Shown: in pieces, positions 8,798 to 19,303 of the stretch
How the letters are laid out: every line of letters begins with the position of its first letter
Numbering within the stretch: the stretch's first letter is position 1
Assembly (NCBI RefSeq): GCF_005116575.1
Contig: NZ_SWCN01000013.1
Location: 62,001 to 126,000 of the forward strand
DNA length: 64,000 nt
Direction of reading: 5' to 3'
From: Desulforhopalus sp. IMCC35007
Lineage (GTDB): Bacteria > Desulfobacterota > Desulfobulbia > Desulfobulbales > Desulfocapsaceae
Notes under the pieces: generated by a model
Seen by the model: only the letters and a program-made list of their open reading frames with translations
Databases searched by the model: none
What the model was told of the DNA's origin: nothing
Program-made: the position numbers and the translations under genes

Positions 8798-9739
8798 ATG
8801 GGAATGTTCCATAAAGTAACGGTTGGAGATCAAATTATCAGCCCGATTGACTGGGAAATGGATCCTGCTTTGGCATTTGGAACTTTCGAATCCTGGGGTG
8901 GACGTGAAAGAGTACGCAATAATGACGAGTGCGTTTATTACTTTTTTGTGGACAACTGGGGGGATGTTCCAAAGCTGTGCCTCATGGAAAGAGCTGTTAA
9001 ACATGCTAGAATAATGGCCGAGATCAAGGCGCCCTTAGAAATCATTCAGGATTGTGTGAAGGGGCAGGGTACGTCCTCAATCTTTGAGAAGAGTTATGCA
9101 ATAAATGACAAAATTAAACAATGGCTCATTGACAATGTCCTCGATAAAGGGGAATCAAAACTTGTGATACCGGAAGTTGTAGAAGAGCATGTCGAGGATA
9201 TGGGAGCCCAGCTTCCTGATATGGGTTGTTCAAACTATAGTGGTGAGGTCGTTGCACTGCCATCTGACTCGGCAGTTATCAATGATGATGACATTGTCCC
9301 TCTTATTAAAAAATGGAATTTCTTTGATCGAGAGCTGAATCCTTCTGGGCGATTTGATAACGCCTTGGTCTCCACAGCAGATGATGAGGTTGTTGTTGAT
9401 TTACGTACCAATCTGATGTGGCAGTCGGGTGGTATTGATATCGGATCAATTCGACATGTACACAGGCAGATCGTTGAGACAAACAAGAACCAGTTTGGTG
9501 GTCACGCGGACTGGAGACTGCCGACGATGGAAGAGGCTATGTCTCTTCTGGAACCATTGAAAAATGATAAGGGTGTTTATCTCAACCCCTGTTTCTCCAA
9601 AGAACAACCGTTTATCTTTGTCGATAATCAGAGGAAACCCGGTGGATACTGGTTTGTTGACTTTAAACAGGGCCGTGCATTCTGGTCATCAGGGACTATT
9701 CCGGGTGGTTTCGGACGTCTGGTGCGATCTGTTAAATAA
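8798..9739 (+). CDS. Hypothetical protein with C-terminal DUF1566 domain
   Basis: 313 aa, start at ATG 8798 after gaagcggagg. The C-terminal ~110 residues match the DUF1566/Lcl C-terminal pattern: VVDLRTNLMWQSGG, GGHADWRLPTMEEAMSLLEP and YWFVDFKQGRAFWSS. This fold is shared with the C-type-lectin-like formylglycine-generating family and is usually a binding module. The N-terminal half (about 1-200) is unrecognised and has no signal peptide. Its FESWGGRERVRNNDECVYYF segment suggests a cytoplasmic protein. Followed by a terminator-like hairpin. Function unknown. Confidence 0.7.
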   Translation: MGMFHKVTVGDQIISPIDWEMDPALAFGTFESWGGRERVRNNDECVYYFFVDNWGDVPKLCLMERAVKHARIMAEIKAPLEIIQDCVKGQGTSSIFEKSYAINDKIKQWLIDNVLDKGESKLVIPEVVEEHVEDMGAQLPDMGCSNYSGEVVALPSDSAVINDDDIVPLIKKWNFFDRELNPSGRFDNALVSTADDEVVVDLRTNLMWQSGGIDIGSIRHVHRQIVETNKNQFGGHADWRLPTMEEAMSLLEPLKNDKGVYLNPCFSKEQPFIFVDNQRKPGGYWFVDFKQGRAFWSSGTIPGGFGRLVRSVK

Positions 9740-9798
9740 ATATAGGACTCGATGAAACTAAAGGGGTCCAAAAATTTTACTATTCTTTTAATAATATA

Positions 9799-9825
9799 GG
9801 GAAAGTCATTTTCTGTGGCTTTCCC
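9799..9825 (+). terminator. Hairpin terminator after the DUF1566 gene
   Basis: gggaaagtca (9799-9808) pairs with tggctttccc (9816-9825) over 10 bp including one G-U pair, around a 7-nt loop, 60 bp after the stop. The following bases are not a strict T-run, so efficiency is uncertain. Confidence 0.6.
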
Positions 9826-10468
9826 TTGGAAGGGGAACTTTAAAGTTTGCCGATCAAGAAACATGTCGAAAAAATGACTTTTAGCTAATCAGCCATAGAG
9901 ATTAGCGGGTCGTCAAATATCTGATTGCCGATTCCTTAATGCAATAATCCAATTTTCCCCCCGCCAGTTACATCAGAATAAATTTCAAATCCTACATCGT
10001 TTGCTTGTCTGCATTACTGTTTTCCGCTGAGAGTAAGCCAAATATTTGCTCTGCAAGATTACAGATCATATTCCGGTCAATATACTCAGGAGGGTAAAGT
10101 CATTATCTCTCTTCATGTTGATATTATCTTCAGTTATCTTGAATGTGCAGTTTCTTCATTTTCGAACAATTCCAATGAAATATCCGTTGTGTCTTCTCTT
10201 TGCTCTCTGAGTCAGATGTGAGGGGCATGATACGAATTCGAACCTTACCCAAATTTTACCTGCCTCAACCTTACGTTTGCAAAAGCCGGACTGATCTGTT
10301 TTATCTCGCTAAATCAGCATGTTGAGTGTTTGCAGGCATTGCCGAAACGTTTTTCACCTCCCATAGCCAGAGTTCGATGGTTATTAATGTCTTGACTTCA
10401 TTAAGCTATTTCCTGATAATTCTATTTTTCATGAACAGATTAACACAATATAAAAAGGAATTTTGGGA
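9826..10468. other. Long intergenic region before the chemoreceptor gene
   Basis: About 640 bp, AT-rich, without a gene that I can support on either strand. It must carry the chemoreceptor promoter but I see no consensus pair worth naming. The ribosome binding site aagga (10455-10459) belongs to the downstream gene. Confidence 0.4.
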
Positions 10469-12184
10469 ATGTTTAACAATTTGACAATCAAGCTCAAGCT
10501 TTATGGAATCATAGCAGCGATGGTTATTTTTGCCGGATTATTCACTATATTTACCTTATATGAAGTAAATAAAATCAAAATAGATGTAACTGAGCAGCTG
10601 GGGAACACTGTGCTTGAAAACCAAAAACAGAGACTTCAGACTGCGACGCAGAGTATGGCGGAATCCCTTTCTGCAATCCTAAAACCTCTTGAAAATGAAC
10701 AGCAAAAAATTGACGTTATACGGTCGTCAATCAAAGATATTCGATTTGAAGCAGATGATTCCGGTTATTATTTTGTTTATCAAGGAACAGTCAATCGTGT
10801 TCATCCTATCTCTGCAAATCTGGAGGGAAAAGATCTGGCAGATCTCAAAGATGAAAATGGTGTGTATCCTATAAGAGAGCTGAAAAAAGTTGCCGAGAAT
10901 GGTGGAGGATTTACCTATTTCACCTGGAATAAACCTGGGATAGGGCAAATCCTGAAACTGGGTTATGCTACAATGATTTCCGGTACAGAATATTGGATAG
11001 GTACCGGTATTTATTTAGATAATATTGACACATACAAAGCCACGACAAGTGATTTCTTTACTGAAAAAATCAAACAATTGACACTGTGGATTTTGACAAT
11101 TTCGGGAATCATATTGGTTCTAATGCTGATCTTTTCTGTTTCTATTATTCGTGGGATTTCAAATTCCATCAATTCTCTGGTACAGCTGCTCAAGTTATGC
11201 ATGGACGGCGATTTTACCCAGCGGATCAGTAGTGACGTTAAAGACGAGCTGGGAGAAGTCTCTCGTTCCTTTGATCAGTTTATAGGAAAGCTCGAGTATG
11301 CCATGACTGATGTGTCCAACCAGACACACACGCTGGATGAGCTCTCCGTAAATTTGACGACTGTCTCCAGCCAAATGGCATCTGAATTCGAGAAAACTGT
11401 GGACCGTTCGAGTCAGGTGGCCTCAGCTGCGGAGGAAATGAGTAGCAATCAAAATACTGTTGCTGCCGCAATGGGACAAGCTTCAGTGAATGTCACCACT
11501 GTGGCCTCTGCTGTGGATGAAATGACAGCTACTATTAATGAGATAGCAGAAAACTCAAACAAGGCTATTGATATTACTTCTCAGGCGGTCGATCAATCTC
11601 AAACTGCTTCCCATAGGGTAGATGAGCTTGGTAAGGCTGCAAAAGAAATAAATAAGGTAACAGAAACGATTACTGAAATTTCTGAACAAATTAATCTTCT
11701 TGCCCTTAATGCTACCATAGAGGCGGCACGAGCCGGTGAGGCAGGCAAGGGCTTTGCCGTTGTAGCGAATGAGATTAAAGATCTTGCAAAGCAGACCGCT
11801 GAAGCTACTATGGATATCAAAACCAAAATTAATGGAATCCAGGAAGCAACCGGTATAACAGTTAGTGAAATAAACGGAATAAGTAATGTTATCAGCAAGG
11901 TAGATCAAATTGTGGCAACCATTGCAACAGCAGTGAAAGAACAAACTGCGACAACCAAAGAAATCGCAGAGAATGTTCATCAGGCTTCCACTGGTATCAG
12001 TGAGGTAAATGATAATGTTGCGCAAAGTTCAATCGTTTCTCAGGAGATAGCAAGTGATATAGCAAAAGTAAGCGAGAGCACTCGTGAGATGCAAACCGTA
12101 GGTGCAAATGTACATAAAAACGCATATCAACTTGAACAGATAGCAAAAACACTGAAACAATTAGTGGCTAGTATCAGAGTGTGA
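10469..12184 (+). CDS. Methyl-accepting chemotaxis protein with periplasmic Cache domain
   Basis: 571 aa from the ATG at 10469, which has aagga at suitable spacing; a TTG two codons upstream is less likely. Layout: TM1 (about 11-30, [17 protein letters not shown]), periplasmic single-Cache domain (about 35-190, with [16 protein letters not shown] and [13 protein letters not shown]), TM2 (about 197-217), HAMP, then a long helical signalling domain. The hairpin tip is [20 protein letters not shown], with the CheA/CheW-contact core. It would sense a small ligand, plausibly an organic acid as in many sCache_2 receptors, and control CheA. No C-terminal NWETF-like pentapeptide. Stand-alone gene. 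Confidence 0.95.
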   Translation: MFNNLTIKLKLYGIIAAMVIFAGLFTIFTLYEVNKIKIDVTEQLGNTVLENQKQRLQTATQSMAESLSAILKPLENEQQKIDVIRSSIKDIRFEADDSGYYFVYQGTVNRVHPISANLEGKDLADLKDENGVYPIRELKKVAENGGGFTYFTWNKPGIGQILKLGYATMISGTEYWIGTGIYLDNIDTYKATTSDFFTEKIKQLTLWILTISGIILVLMLIFSVSIIRGISNSINSLVQLLKLCMDGDFTQRISSDVKDELGEVSRSFDQFIGKLEYAMTDVSNQTHTLDELSVNLTTVSSQMASEFEKTVDRSSQVASAAEEMSSNQNTVAAAMGQASVNVTTVASAVDEMTATINEIAENSNKAIDITSQAVDQSQTASHRVDELGKAAKEINKVTETITEISEQINLLALNATIEAARAGEAGKGFAVVANEIKDLAKQTAEATMDIKTKINGIQEATGITVSEINGISNVISKVDQIVATIATAVKEQTATTKEIAENVHQASTGISEVNDNVAQSSIVSQEIASDIAKVSESTREMQTVGANVHKNAYQLEQIAKTLKQLVASIRV

Positions 12185-12237
12185 GGACAATGTAATTGTA
12201 GGGTTCTTCTTGATTGAATTAAATATCGAAAGAGAGT

Positions 12238-13059
12238 TCATTTTGTAATGCTTTGAAGGGAGTTGAGCGATGATCTGATCATATGGGCAAAGCAGGCATT
12301 CCCCATAGTGAAGAGTTTGACTGGCAGATCATTTTTTATCCGCAGCCTACATATAATCTCTTTTTCGTCCATTCCTTTGTTATGGAGTTCGAGAACCTGC
12401 TGGTTAAAACGTATGAGATAATCGAGTTTTCGTTGTATACGGGTACGACCATCTTCCATGCAGGGGCGGTGCGAACAGAACAGTTTGTCAAAATCTAACG
12501 CTGCGATTTTCCGCAAAGATTCTATCTGCTGTGTGATGTCTTCGTCAATCCTGAAGAACTGTATCTTTTCGCCGACATAAAGGTCCCCAGAAAAGAGCCA
12601 ACCTTCTTTTTTTGCATGGAAAACCGTATGATCCTTGCTGTGACCCGGAGTGTGTAGAGCGGTAAGAGTGAGGTTTTCATTTTCTATTGCTGCGGGAAAG
12701 ATCTCTGCCAGAAAGAGTGGGGCCTTGCCAAACAGAATGTGTTGATAGGGCAGGATATTAAATCCTTTGTAGAGTTTTGATATTCCGTATGGATGCAGAT
12801 ATGCCGATGTGCTGAATTGCTTTTTCAGTAGGGCAGCGTTGCCGCTATGGTCCTCATGGTGGTGGGTCAGGAGAATTGAAGTAATCCTGGTGCCGCCGAG
12901 CATTGCACTCACCTTGGTACGCAGGTGATGGGGGCCGGTGTCTATTAGAATGGAGCCTATCTGGTAAAGATAAACCGACTTTATTGGGGTTCCCAGTGGG
13001 GCAATACCGACCTCAAAGCCTTTTACAGGTCCAAAGTCATGCTGTTTTGCATAAATCAT
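12238..13059 (-). CDS. Metallo-beta-lactamase-fold hydrolase
   Basis: 273 aa. The metal motif is LLTHHHEDHSGN (HxHxDH), preceded by SILIDTGPHH. The third His is in ALHTPGHSKDHTV and the bridging Asp is in WLFSGDLYVG, followed by LFCSHRP. This is the complete glyoxalase II-like/beta-lactamase zinc site. The C-terminal helical segment (LDYLIRFNQQVLELHNKGMD) resembles the LACTB2-type extension. No signal peptide, so a cytoplasmic hydrolase of unknown substrate. Convergent with the chemoreceptor gene, 53 bp from its stop. Confidence 0.88.
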   Translation of the reverse strand: MIYAKQHDFGPVKGFEVGIAPLGTPIKSVYLYQIGSILIDTGPHHLRTKVSAMLGGTRITSILLTHHHEDHSGNAALLKKQFSTSAYLHPYGISKLYKGFNILPYQHILFGKAPLFLAEIFPAAIENENLTLTALHTPGHSKDHTVFHAKKEGWLFSGDLYVGEKIQFFRIDEDITQQIESLRKIAALDFDKLFCSHRPCMEDGRTRIQRKLDYLIRFNQQVLELHNKGMDEKEIICRLRIKNDLPVKLFTMGNACFAHMIRSSLNSLQSITK

Positions 13060-13193
13060 CGAGGGAGATCTCTTGTGTAGAGAGGTGGTCGCGGAAGCCG
13101 GAGTCTATACCTTAGGTAGCCCTGGTTTTGTTCTACCTTGGCTTGCGGGCTATCTCACTTAAGCAAATATAAAGGCTTGCAAAGACAAATGGC

Positions 13194-13940
13194 TCAAGGG
13201 ATAGACTCAACCGAGGCAAATGCCGGTTCATGCAGGGGTAGAAGGATGTCAGCCATCGCTTTGATTTGCAGCATGATATCGTAGGCCTCAAAGGAGTTGA
13301 CCAGAGTGCCCGGAGGAATCACATCCATCTCCATGGCCCGGACTTCTTTGGGGGGCTCAAAGTTTTCCTGGATCACGCAAAAGCCGGTGATCACCGCCTT
13401 GCCTTTTTGGGTATCAATAACAACACTCATCCCGCCATCGGTATGCACCGGTGTATGTACACAACGAATCCCGGGTACGACCTGAGTGTCTTCTTTCATG
13501 ATCTGAAGCTGGTCATTTTCTTCAACTTCCAGGATATAGTCCTCCAGATAGCGAAAATCCAGCGGATGCGGATTGTGGATACGTTTGAGTTCAAGCTCAT
13601 GAACATAAACCTTCGCATTGGTGCATTTATAATCATTTTCACAATGATCATTATGCAGGTGGGTGTGGATGACGATATCTATGGCATCCGGAGTAAGGCC
13701 GAATCGGGCCAACCCCTCTTCAAAAGTATAGATTTTTCCACCAATTGATTTTTGCCTGGCTTCGGACTGGATGGGGCAGATCTCACCGGTATCAACGAGG
13801 ATATTCTGGTTTCCGCCTTTGATATACCAACAATAGATAGGGATGGTATACGTCTCTCCCGCTCCGTGCTGGTAGGTCATCATGCTTTTGTCAAACACCT
13901 TTGTACCCACAACAATTGGATGGATCGTATATGTCGTCAT
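13194..13940 (-). CDS. N-acyl homoserine lactonase-like metallo-beta-lactamase-fold enzyme
   Basis: 248 aa. The zinc motif is IVIHTHLHNDHCEN, the HxxHxHxDH arrangement seen in quorum-quenching lactonases of the AiiA/AttM type. NILVDTGE precedes it, CVHTPVHTDGGMSV supplies a later His, and AVITGFCVI lies where the bridging Asp is normally found. That Asp is not obvious in GFCVI, which makes catalytic equivalence uncertain. Family members open lactones of varied kinds, so acyl-homoserine lactone is only one possibility. The gene sits alone, about 135 bp after the other metallo-beta-lactamase-fold gene on the same strand. Confidence 0.8.
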   Translation of the reverse strand: MTTYTIHPIVVGTKVFDKSMMTYQHGAGETYTIPIYCWYIKGGNQNILVDTGEICPIQSEARQKSIGGKIYTFEEGLARFGLTPDAIDIVIHTHLHNDHCENDYKCTNAKVYVHELELKRIHNPHPLDFRYLEDYILEVEENDQLQIMKEDTQVVPGIRCVHTPVHTDGGMSVVIDTQKGKAVITGFCVIQENFEPPKEVRAMEMDVIPPGTLVNSFEAYDIMLQIKAMADILLPLHEPAFASVESIP

Positions 13941-14368
13941 TGCAGCTCCTCTTGCTTTATTCTATGGAGACGAGTGTTTACCCCTTCAAAAAGTTGGGCT
14001 AAACGGGACTAAAGGGTTTCCTAACGTGATTCACGTAGCTGAACTATCATAAACCTTAATCCCCGATACTAAAAGAACCATCTTGTATTAAATGTATAGT
14101 ATAATAGATCATAAATATGCCTTAGCGCTCTACATTTATTCAGTGTAGCAGTGATTGAAAATTAATGGGTGTAATAGAAGACAGTTGTTTTTTTTCGGGC
14201 TATAGTGTGGGACGGGCTCTCTGGTGTATGGCTGAAAAACCATGTTTTTACAAACTAAGACTGAAAACCACGATTGATTGGCAAGATTCTGAGCGCAGGC
14301 GGAGTTTATTAAAGGTTGGGGGCGATTGACTTAGATATGAAACGAACGGAAGCCTCAGCTTTCTTTGG
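13941..14368. other. Intergenic region, no gene seen
   Basis: About 430 bp between two minus-strand genes. It contains gcagctcctcttgc just upstream of the lactonase-like gene, which in reverse gives its ribosome binding site (gaggag). The rest is AT-rich without a supported element. Confidence 0.4.
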
Positions 14369-14797
14369 TTATCGTTTATTGTACAGAATACTGATATCTT
14401 GAACGTGCATATTTGATTTTATAATGAAATTATTTCCGTCTTCAGTAACAAGGGGTATATGGTAGATATTAAGGTCAAGGGCGTCATTGCAGCGCTTGCA
14501 GTGTGTACACATTGCATCGAGTCCGCTGGCTAAAACCTTTTTGGATTGGCAACAACTGCAGATACCGTTTTCTCCCATAAAATATTCGTAGCATCTACGA
14601 TTGGCGCTGGGGCCAAATTTTTCTTCAACGGCCCGATTCGCATACACTATTGTATAGTTTTCATCGTGCATCCAGAAACATACCGGCAGTTCATCAAGAA
14701 GCGTGTTCAACGAAGCATCCTCTTCTCCCAATGTCCTGGGCCTGAATACTCGCGCCAGAATATCAGCGTAATCTCTTTGAACCTTTTTCTGTGACAT
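14369..14797 (-). CDS. Single PAS-domain protein with a cysteine cluster
   Basis: 142 aa. The PAS core starts with LLDELPVCFWMHDENYTIV and YANRAVEEKFG. It then has CYEYFMGENGICSCCQSK and MCTHCKRC, giving eight cysteines within about 40 residues, and ends in a strand pair (IPLVTEDGNNFIIKSNMHV). Cysteine-rich PAS domains of this kind are common in Desulfobacterota sensors, where a C..CxxC pattern may hold metal or an Fe-S cluster. There is no output domain, so it may act through a partner. It lies downstream of the 1470-aa protein gene on the same strand but behind a hairpin. Confidence 0.65.
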   Translation of the reverse strand: MSQKKVQRDYADILARVFRPRTLGEEDASLNTLLDELPVCFWMHDENYTIVYANRAVEEKFGPSANRRCYEYFMGENGICSCCQSKKVLASGLDAMCTHCKRCNDALDLNIYHIPLVTEDGNNFIIKSNMHVQDISILYNKR

Positions 14798-14838
14798 AGC
14801 TTAAACCTCAAGGTAAACAAGGTTTTACTCGCAGGATT

Positions 14839-14868
14839 GGACGGCCTGGAAACCTCTCCAGGCCGTCC
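14839..14868 (-). terminator. Hairpin after the 1470-aa surface-protein gene
   Basis: A perfect 11-bp inverted repeat (ggacggcctgg / ccaggccgtcc) around an 8-nt loop, 22 bp beyond the stop codon. No T-run follows on the minus strand, so it may be partly read through into the PAS gene, or stabilise the mRNA 3' end. Confidence 0.6.
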
Positions 14869-14890
14869 CTTCAGGCACTAATCGTTGTGA

Positions 14891-17800
14891 TTAGTCTTCG
14901 TCACCGCCGCCGGAATCGCCAGTGTCGGAATCAGCATCTGAACCTGCTTCTACCGTCACTAACGTTGAATCGGTGCTATCCACTGTCACTGCAGCATCTT
15001 CCAGGAATACAGAAGGCATGATTCGGCGGAATACGATATCACTGCCTTCCTCTCCTTCATCCAGCCAGCTGGCATAGAACCGTGAGCCGTCCGGTGTCAT
15101 GCGCAGTTGAACTTCACCCTGCTCCTGATCGCCTTTCGCCATCCATGGCCAGCCGGTTTTGATGTTTTCTGGATCTGTATTGGCGGTAAGTTCACCACCG
15201 TGCTTAACCCAGGTTTCCTCGTAATAGCTCTCACCCCTGTCAACTGAGACACTCCAGAAGAGATCCTGTGGGACCGGTTCCTCCTGCTCTCCGGTTTCAG
15301 GATCCTTTTTGGGGTTGGTAGATGTTCCATAGGCAACATAGAAAACATTTGCATCCTGCTGGTCTTCAGGGATACCTGTCCATTTGCCACCGGACTTGAT
15401 CGTGCCTGGGACGGCTACAATACGCGGCTCGATTACCGACTCCTTGTGGTTCGGGAGTTGCGACAGGTTGCGCATTGCTTCAAACTCACCAGCAGCGTAG
15501 GGTGTGCACTCTTCAATCTTGGCACCAGCACTTTCCGTACCGCTCGGGTACGTCCAGGTTCGACAGTGCTCGACTCCGTTTCCGTCAGGATCGGTTATCC
15601 AGGTCTGACCACCATCAAATGACCGACGAATGTAGAAGTTGTAGTTATCGTTACCATTTCTGGCAGCGGCCCAGTTCGCGGTGTAGCTAAATCCCATCGT
15701 GACAAAGTCGCCACGGATGGCGCCGCGGTGGGCGCGGGCATCGTCGAAGGGGTTACCTTTCTCCCAGGTGCCGTCATAATCTTCCTTATTACCGGTCGGG
15801 TCGTTCAGGTTAGCCTCGGTCTGATCCCACTCGACAACCTTGACGGCCCCCCAGGGGTCGTCCTGCTCTGGCTCACCCTGGCTGGCAGTCGTGACCCTTG
15901 GAGTCACCGAACTCATATTCTGGACACCGTCGGCGTAGTAACCCTGGCCACTTTCTTCATCCACAACCCAATCACCGAGCAGACAGTAGACGCTGTAGGG
16001 GTTAATAAACTTGTCATCGGAAGCCTTGATGCTCAAACCGACAGTCGCGCCACTCGTGTTCTTGAAACTAACCTTCTTAGCACCAGCAGGAATAACCCAC
16101 CGTCGCAGCAGGATATCCGAAGGACGGCCTGATCCCTCGGGACCTTGCTTATGGACCATTAACTGGGCAGTGCCACTCGCACCGAATGCGCCAATTCCCT
16201 GCGGGATGAAACGGCCGCGCCGGGCGTTCTCGTATGCCAGCTGGGGACGTCCTAAATAGTCCAGAATTTGCCCCCCTTCTTCGTCCACAAGATAAACAAG
16301 TTCCCCTGAGTCGATATAATTATCTTCGTCTACATCATCAAACTCAGGACGGTTAACGATACGACCGGCAGAAACCAGATCCGGGGTCTTGAAATCGAAA
16401 CTGTGGTAGATCACATTCTTGCCCTCTTCAGGCAGATATGCGTCGTTACCTTCTCCGCTTCCGTCTTCCGGCTGTTCACCGGTTCCGACATCTTCCGGAG
16501 GTCCGGCGCCAGCGCCCTTGGTTTCCTCGTAGGTGATAATTGCCCAGGCACTGATGCCGATCGAATTATCCGCTTTGGTATAAGCGTACGGTTGCAGGAA
16601 GACGTTGCCACGTGACGCACCGGTGTCGCCATCGAGCAGACGGCCGTCTTCGGTAATAGCAACATATTTGGTTGCATCCTGATAGTTTTCAAACTGGTAA
16701 AATCCATTTTGGTTGATAGGGTTCTCAGTATCATTAGGTGCGCCACTGGCGTTATCGACATCGATCAATCCGGGGATCATGTACGCATAGGCATGGGTAC
16801 CATCGGCAACATCAGACTGGGCGTCATCATTCATCTCCGGCGCATACCCTAAAGGATTATCCGGATTGTCAGTGGTAGGAAATCCGGTGGTCTCATCCAG
16901 TGCGACCATAATATTATCTGTATTGACAACATCATTGTCTGTCATGCGCACTGGCAGGGACATGGGCACCAGGGCCTTGGGCCGGTTTGACACCCATTCT
17001 TCATCCGTATCCACGTCTGCGTTATGCTCGACATCGCTGCCGGGAACAAAGTTCGTATCAACCTTGGTATGGTCCCCCCATGCAAGGTAACTGTACCAGA
17101 TGTCGGTCTTATGGCTCGTTGTGGCGCCGCCCCAACCCGGTCCGGGACCGATTGCTTTGCCGGGCTTCACGCCATTGGGATCTTCCTGCCAGACCATGGC
17201 AAACCCGGCGCTTCCAGCCGCACCAACGAAAATCTGGTTGACGTCTCTACGACCGCTGGTGAGCCGCTCGGGTTTGAACCAGACAATATCACCGACAAAA
17301 TCACCTACTCCAGCATTTACATCAGTTTGAGTGGCAATTATTCCACGACAGACCCACAATGCGGAATGAGGCACATCGAGTGCGGAAAAAGGCGTCTCGT
17401 CGGCATCGGTATAGCCATCTTCCGTGTAATCATGTGAGCGTTGCGGTCCGGCCACGCCCCAGATATCATTACCGACGAAGGATGGGTTAGTGTAAAGTGG
17501 TAGACCATTTTCATCAACAATATTGACACCATACTCGTCTTCAGCTTCTTCATTGATCGCATTACTATCTGCGTCATACAATTGTTCAGTCAAAAACTCT
17601 GATTCTACATAACCAGGCTTTCCCCCGCGTGCATATTTGCTTGACCAGGCTACGAGAATTTTATTCCCTTTCACCTGGAAAACCGGTTTTTTGCAGCCGC
17701 CGTAATATGGTTGACCATCGGCAGTCGTGAAAGAAGAGCGATCGGCCGTACGTGATAGATTCTTGCGCTTCCAGGTTGCTCCGTCATCTCTTGAGACCGC

Positions 17801-19303
17801 CGCATAGACGTCATGCTCACCTGTTATGGGATCTGCATCCGTATAGGTGACGATGAGTGGCTGGGCCTGAGTGCCGTCATAAGGTTTACCATTGGGATAG
17901 TTGACATCAGGGTAAGGAAGGACATTTCCGTCTTCATCAGTATATTCTATTGTAGCGGGTGTACCATCAGCCTTCATCGCTGGCAGCCAGACGGTTGCGG
18001 TGTTCATCTTGGCCTTTGCACTTGCCAGTTCCGGTGTTTTGGAGATGTTTTTGCGGAACATCGAGTTGTTGAGAGTGTCTTCGAGATGTGCCTTGGCATC
18101 TTCGACAGATTGCAACGTGAGTTGTACAGGTTCAGCATTAATTGCGGTTTGAATGATTATTCCCTGTACCTGTTCTTCATTTGTAAAATCAATCTCGGTC
18201 AGATTCTGATCGTTCATGGTTTGCTCAAATGCGGCCACTACCTCTGGAGTGATATTTATCCCACCCTTAGGATCGCCGTCAGCATCCAGACTTTGTAGCA
18301 GACGGGCCATGTTGAGGACGTCGCTGTCCTCTGTGTCAGAGATCGGAAAGATATCCAGAGGGGATATCTTGTGATCTGCAAGAGCAGAACCCAGATACAT
18401 GGAACCAATGGAAATATCAACCGACTCCCCTGGGAAATAATCAAAGGCGGCATCTTCACCGGTTATGCCTTCGTATGTTGGTGTCTGCACTGAGAGACCT
18501 GCCACCGGCGAATCTATAAAATGGCCTCTCTCTGGATGGGCCATTTCATAACGGAACCAGTATCCCCAGCGGCCTCCATCAAAGGAGACCACTTCCTCTG
18601 TTTCTTCGACAACCCAGGACTTCTTTGCTTTCTGATGTTGAACCTTTGCAACCTTGTTGCCCTTACCAACCCACTTTATGGTAAGTACCTCGTCGGATAT
18701 AACCTCACCATCTGTATCAGCAACAACTTCGTCCGTGATGAGATCCTCTATTGCTTCCGCTTCAGGTTCGTCAGACCAGACGATCAACTCGGGTACGGCC
18801 CAGGCCCCGGTTTCGGCAAGCACTTTGCCCTGATCGTCAATTTTTACCAGGGAAAGAAAGATTGCCACCCCTTGTGTGCGCAAATCAGCCCACGGTGTAC
18901 CCCAGTGAAAACCAAGATCTTCTTCCAGGTTAAGAACCAGGGTTCGACGAAAGATATGATCATCAAGATTGACTTCATTGGTATAAGGAGTCGAAAAAGT
19001 GTCCTTATAAGCAAAGTGTCCTATCTTGGGATTACCTGTAGGGGTTAAAGGCGGTGTATAGTCTTCTCCGCCACCGAGGTCAATGTGGTATGCTGTTATT
19101 CGCCAGCCGTCTGCCGGGTCCAGCTGAATATGGAGTTTGTCGCGGGAGTTCCAGATGCCGCCATCTCCAACATCAGCATGGTCCCTGCCTGCAAAAATCT
19201 TCAGGCCAATCCTGCCCGGACCGTAGCCCTCACTGGCAAGGGCACTGCCACTGCATAGCAGCAGAGTGATAAAGCCAATAGCCAATAGCCGTAATTTTGC
19301 CAT
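14891..19303 (-). CDS. Large secreted choice-of-anchor O-type protein with Asp-box repeats
   Basis: 1470 aa from the ATG at 19303, preceded by aggaggaaaggat; the frame extends further upstream but without features. A signal peptide spans about 1-23 (LLAIGFITLLLCSGSALA). Sialidase-type Asp boxes are visible (AVSRDDGATWKRKN, RRSFDGGQTW, SVDRGESYY), which suggests a beta-propeller-like body. The central segments SGRRDVNQIF, FAMVWQEDPNG and SHKTDIWYSYL recur in the 1412-aa protein at 36418-40656, so the two are paralogues. That family is annotated as choice-of-anchor O because its C-termini carry different surface anchors. Here the C-terminus is an acidic Ser/Asp/Gly tail (TGDSGGGDED) with no anchor I recognise. 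No haem motif. Probably extracellular; substrate unknown. Confidence 0.8.
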   Translation of the reverse strand: MAKLRLLAIGFITLLLCSGSALASEGYGPGRIGLKIFAGRDHADVGDGGIWNSRDKLHIQLDPADGWRITAYHIDLGGGEDYTPPLTPTGNPKIGHFAYKDTFSTPYTNEVNLDDHIFRRTLVLNLEEDLGFHWGTPWADLRTQGVAIFLSLVKIDDQGKVLAETGAWAVPELIVWSDEPEAEAIEDLITDEVVADTDGEVISDEVLTIKWVGKGNKVAKVQHQKAKKSWVVEETEEVVSFDGGRWGYWFRYEMAHPERGHFIDSPVAGLSVQTPTYEGITGEDAAFDYFPGESVDISIGSMYLGSALADHKISPLDIFPISDTEDSDVLNMARLLQSLDADGDPKGGINITPEVVAAFEQTMNDQNLTEIDFTNEEQVQGIIIQTAINAEPVQLTLQSVEDAKAHLEDTLNNSMFRKNISKTPELASAKAKMNTATVWLPAMKADGTPATIEYTDEDGNVLPYPDVNYPNGKPYDGTQAQPLIVTYTDADPITGEHDVYAAVSRDDGATWKRKNLSRTADRSSFTTADGQPYYGGCKKPVFQVKGNKILVAWSSKYARGGKPGYVESEFLTEQLYDADSNAINEEAEDEYGVNIVDENGLPLYTNPSFVGNDIWGVAGPQRSHDYTEDGYTDADETPFSALDVPHSALWVCRGIIATQTDVNAGVGDFVGDIVWFKPERLTSGRRDVNQIFVGAAGSAGFAMVWQEDPNGVKPGKAIGPGPGWGGATTSHKTDIWYSYLAWGDHTKVDTNFVPGSDVEHNADVDTDEEWVSNRPKALVPMSLPVRMTDNDVVNTDNIMVALDETTGFPTTDNPDNPLGYAPEMNDDAQSDVADGTHAYAYMIPGLIDVDNASGAPNDTENPINQNGFYQFENYQDATKYVAITEDGRLLDGDTGASRGNVFLQPYAYTKADNSIGISAWAIITYEETKGAGAGPPEDVGTGEQPEDGSGEGNDAYLPEEGKNVIYHSFDFKTPDLVSAGRIVNRPEFDDVDEDNYIDSGELVYLVDEEGGQILDYLGRPQLAYENARRGRFIPQGIGAFGASGTAQLMVHKQGPEGSGRPSDILLRRWVIPAGAKKVSFKNTSGATVGLSIKASDDKFINPYSVYCLLGDWVVDEESGQGYYADGVQNMSSVTPRVTTASQGEPEQDDPWGAVKVVEWDQTEANLNDPTGNKEDYDGTWEKGNPFDDARAHRGAIRGDFVTMGFSYTANWAAARNGNDNYNFYIRRSFDGGQTWITDPDGNGVEHCRTWTYPSGTESAGAKIEECTPYAAGEFEAMRNLSQLPNHKESVIEPRIVAVPGTIKSGGKWTGIPEDQQDANVFYVAYGTSTNPKKDPETGEQEEPVPQDLFWSVSVDRGESYYEETWVKHGGELTANTDPENIKTGWPWMAKGDQEQGEVQLRMTPDGSRFYASWLDEGEEGSDIVFRRIMPSVFLEDAAVTVDSTDSTLVTVEAGSDADSDTGDSGGGDED

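Noticed and set aside
14081-14121. Promoter pair TTGTAT / TATAAT
   Set aside because: The spacing is only 11 nt, too short for a sigma-70 promoter.
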